From an uncultured Bacilli bacterium (GTDB lineage Bacteria; Bacillota_I; Bacilli_A; RF39; UBA660), in assembly GCA_947623855.1 (NCBI GenBank), contig CANQHW010000076.1:1-5739 (forward strand): DNA of 5,739 nucleotides. Reading direction: 5' to 3'. The translations under genes and the position numbers were made by a program. Of this stretch, positions 5,145 to 5,739 are shown in pieces. The notes beneath the pieces were generated by a model, which worked only from the letters and a program-made list of their open reading frames with translations, had not been told where the DNA came from and did no database searches. The first letter of the stretch is position 1, and the number at the start of each line of letters is the position of its first letter.

Positions 5145-5739
5145 TTTTCTAAAACCGTTTGAAAAGTAAACCCAAAATGATTTAAAACTTCCTCTTTATG
5201 TCCACTTAATCCAAAAGTATTTACTCCAATAATATTTTCCTCTTTCGTAAAACTAGTCCAAGAAGCCGGATGTGATGCCTCAATCACCGCAATCTTAACA
5301 TTTGGTGGTAATATTTGCTCTTGATATTCTTTACTTTGACTTCTAAATATTTCGATCGAAGGCATACTTACTAACCGAATCTTTTTCCCTCGAATAATTA
5401 AATCATTAACAACCTTTAAAGCTAAAGATAACTCACTTCCCGAAGATATAATAATCCCCTCACAAGCACTTTCTTCTCCAATAACATAAGCTCCTAAAGC
5501 AACTTTAGCACCATCTGTTCCTTTAATAATTGGTAAATCACTTTTAGATATAACTAAAGCACTTGGACTTTTTTTACTCATTATTGCTTCCCAACACCCA
5601 ATTACTTCATTTATATCCGCTGGCCGATATACAAATAAATTAGGAATACTTCTTAACATTAATAATTGCTCTACCGGTTCGTGCGTTGGACCATCTTCTC
5701 CTACTCCAATAGTATCATGCGTATAAACATAAGTAACCG
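5123..5739 (-). CDS. tkt: transketolase, C-terminal part
   Basis: Transketolase moves two-carbon ketol units between sugar phosphates in the pentose phosphate pathway using thiamine diphosphate. The gene enters from beyond base 5739; the frame starts at 5737 and gives 204 residues, roughly the last third of a ~660-residue enzyme. An internal ATG at 5659 is not the start, because the frame continues upstream through the signature THDTIGVGEDGPTHEPVEQ (window residues 6-24), which holds the conserved His7, Asp15 and His19 (yeast His469, Asp477, His481) of the pyrimidine-binding domain. The C-terminal domain follows from about residue 85, with SSGSELSLAL near 97-106 and the typical GVNTFGLSG near 171-179. 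At window residue 65 (SKSDLP) a lysine takes the place of the usual phosphate-contacting arginine (SRQ/TRQ; yeast Arg528). The gene ends in its own terminator, so the downstream sirA-like gene is probably transcribed separately. Confidence 0.95.
   Translation of the reverse strand, partial: VTYVYTHDTIGVGEDGPTHEPVEQLLMLRSIPNLFVYRPADINEVIGCWEAIMSKKSPSALVISKSDLPIIKGTDGAKVALGAYVIGEESACEGIIISSGSELSLALKVVNDLIIRGKKIRLVSMPSIEIFRSQSKEYQEQILPPNVKIAVIEASHPASWTSFTKEENIIGVNTFGLSGHKEEVLNHFGFTFQTVLEKMLEIFK

Noticed and set aside
5123..5659. Transketolase fragment as a separate short gene starting at the ATG at 5659
   Set aside because: The frame is open upstream to the window edge and encodes the conserved THDTIGVGEDGPTHEP motif, so this is the end of a normal-length gene cut by the window.

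Overview
The window is a 5.7-kb stretch of AT-rich bacterial chromosome in which every supported gene lies on the minus strand. Reading from high to low coordinates, the order is: the end of a transketolase gene (tkt), a sirA-like gene, yneF, an unrecognised gene for a membrane-anchored acidic protein, parE, and the first part of parC. Coding density is high and no intergenic gap exceeds about 105 bases. I see no tRNA, rRNA, CRISPR array, insertion sequence or phage gene.

The organism is most likely a low-GC member of the Bacillota, class Bacilli in the broad sense. Several points support this: the strong AAAGGAG-type ribosome binding sites, the Gram-positive type of ParE/ParC, the UPF0154 (YneF) protein, and the tkt–sirA–yneF order, which is also the order I recall from Bacillus subtilis. 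All five visible stop codons are TAA and tryptophan is encoded by TGG, so there is no sign of the UGA=Trp code of classical mycoplasmas. A streamlined gut lineage related to Mollicutes (RF39-like) would fit the compactness, but that is inference.

Layout by transcription: three Rho-independent terminators, all oriented for the minus strand, divide the window into four probable units. They are (1) tkt, ending in a hairpin that contains its own stop codon; (2) sirA-like plus yneF, ending in a second hairpin that contains the yneF stop; (3) the acidic membrane protein alone, with a plausible promoter of its own and a clean intergenic terminator; (4) parE–parC, translationally coupled, whose start codon lies only 28 bases beyond the preceding terminator. 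The best promoter candidate for parE therefore overlaps that terminator.

Functionally, ParE and ParC form topoisomerase IV, which separates sister chromosomes. The SirA-like protein belongs to a family known to inhibit DnaA-driven replication initiation, so the region groups two chromosome-cycle functions next to transketolase, a pentose-phosphate enzyme. YneF is a small conserved membrane protein of unknown role. The acidic protein has an N-terminal anchor and a long, low-complexity, strongly negative cytoplasmic tail; it is the least explained item here.
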